Assembly: GCA_002633025.1 (NCBI GenBank)
Contig: NMRB01000116.1
Span: 291,901 to 355,900, forward strand
Reading direction: 5' to 3'
Length of the DNA: 64,000 nt
DNA from: Notospermus geniculatus
Lineage: Eukaryota > Nemertea > Pilidiophora > Heteronemertea > Lineidae
Positions 62,970-64,000 of this stretch are shown one piece after another; the stretch's first letter is position 1; each line of letters starts with the position of its first letter. The notes below the pieces were generated by a model. The model was not told the DNA's origin. It made no database searches and saw nothing but the letters and a program-made list of their open reading frames with translations. Position numbers and translations under genes: made by a program.

Positions 62970-64000
62970 TCGAAATAGGCATCTATTTTTGGTAATATGC
63001 ATATACGTAGATAAGATGCTTGTACTTGTCCTTCTCTGCTCAGTGTGGTAATTTTAAATTCACCCATGAAGGCATTTACATACACTTCAATGTCAATCTT
63101 GAGGTCGAATGGTCGAAGGAATATTTACACTCGTTATGAGCTTTTGCCACATTCAATTATTCGAGACTACGCAAACATAGGTGTCATAATCCAGATTAGG
63201 CCTCACCCAAGACGGGATAATTGCCCTATTGGCAAGACGAGGCGTTATACACAGGGCAGCAGACCAACACGGTGCGGAAAGACCTACCCACCCGAATCAG
63301 GGTAGAGGTATCACTCAGATACGTATTGGGGTGTAGATACAGGTGCGGATTGGGGTGTCACACTGATCAGGACAGCACGTTTTTCGCCCAGTGTAGGGTG
63401 TCAGAAAATTTTGGATAGCCTTTTGGGAACCGGGCAATAACTAAGAAAATCACGATCATTTGTTGGGAATTGGCGGTAAAAATGAGGCTCCGATTTTGGG
63501 GTAGAGGAAATACAAATGGGCATATCTTGGTACTTTTTAGAGGTAGAATAATGATTCACCCCTCAAAATGTTCGTATTTATGAGCTCTTTCAGTTCAGAT
63601 CCAAATATTTAGGTTTTGCACATTAATCAGGTCACCACAGGTCAAAAGGTCACAAATTTTCGGACCTGCCCAAAATCCAGAGAAAACTCCTGTAACAGTC
63701 CAGCAAGTGCAAATTATCAGCTGAAGATCAACTTTCTCAACTGGAAATTGTAAATTCGGCATCTCAGCACAATTTCAACCCCACCTTACGCAATCATACC
63801 CAAATGTTAATGATTGACACGAAACGGAAATGGGTATTTCAAAAAATTAACATAAATCGAAGGTCAAAAATTCGAATACAAATAGCTCAGCAAATACTTA
63901 AGCTGTGGTAATAAATTTGTTGTCTTTCCTTGTTGTCAAGGAATCATATAAGACCATTTCCAATGTCGGTAATATATTACGTAACTGTAAATCCAAGATG
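62970..64000. other. no gene recognised
   Basis: AT-rich noncoding sequence with short ORFs only; no repeat or domain recognised. Confidence 0.4.

Overview
This is eukaryotic DNA: genes split by GT-AG introns, large introns, many SINEs and palindromic MITEs, and N-filled assembly gaps at 44673-44802 and 55870-56097 plus a single N at 58718. The frequent palindromic octamers (TAGGCCTA, TACCGGTA, TACATGTA) and the gene content suggest a marine invertebrate deuterostome (echinoderm, hemichordate or amphioxus-like). I cannot name the species.

The window is dominated by one minus-strand gene, from 52907 (first recognisable exon; the true 5' end lies beyond the window) down to its stop codon at 8169. 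It is a BAZ2A/BAZ2B-type chromatin regulator (TIP5/BAZ2 family, an ISWI-remodeller partner). Spliced exons give, in order: a conserved DWWR motif; a Ser/Thr-rich and acidic low-complexity region with a PLDLS (CtBP-type) motif and an AT-hook-like patch; an MBD/TAM domain; a long basic/acidic coiled coil; the DDT domain; a WHIM/WSD region with a dense cluster of SUMO-consensus sites; two adjacent PHD fingers; and a C-terminal bromodomain. All chosen splice phases agree. With one DDT cassette the visible reading frame is 6632 nt, about 2210 residues.

The most unusual feature is a large internal duplication. An eight-exon cassette carrying the coiled-coil end and the DDT domain occurs twice (copy A about 16794-24040, copy B about 31009-38629). 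The cassette begins and ends in phase 0, so both copies could be spliced in frame. The copies differ by a few percent and by several transposon insertions, but the last ~690 bp are identical. Between them lie ~7 kb of unrelated DNA that begins inside a truncated plus-strand exon of a laminin-G/concanavalin-A-like gene. A smaller duplication repeats the Ser-rich and first MBD exons (44325-44672 and 44998-45404) across a gap. These could be real duplications or unmerged alleles of a very heterozygous genome.

The flanks (1-8.1 kb and 53-64 kb) hold no convincing host gene. They contain minisatellites, tRNA-derived SINEs, palindromic MITEs, a ~2.5 kb inverted repeat with a decayed transposon-type ORF in its centre (56.1-58.6 kb), and a retroelement protease-like fragment (62.46-62.85 kb) inside a ~1.95 kb region bounded by inverted repeats.
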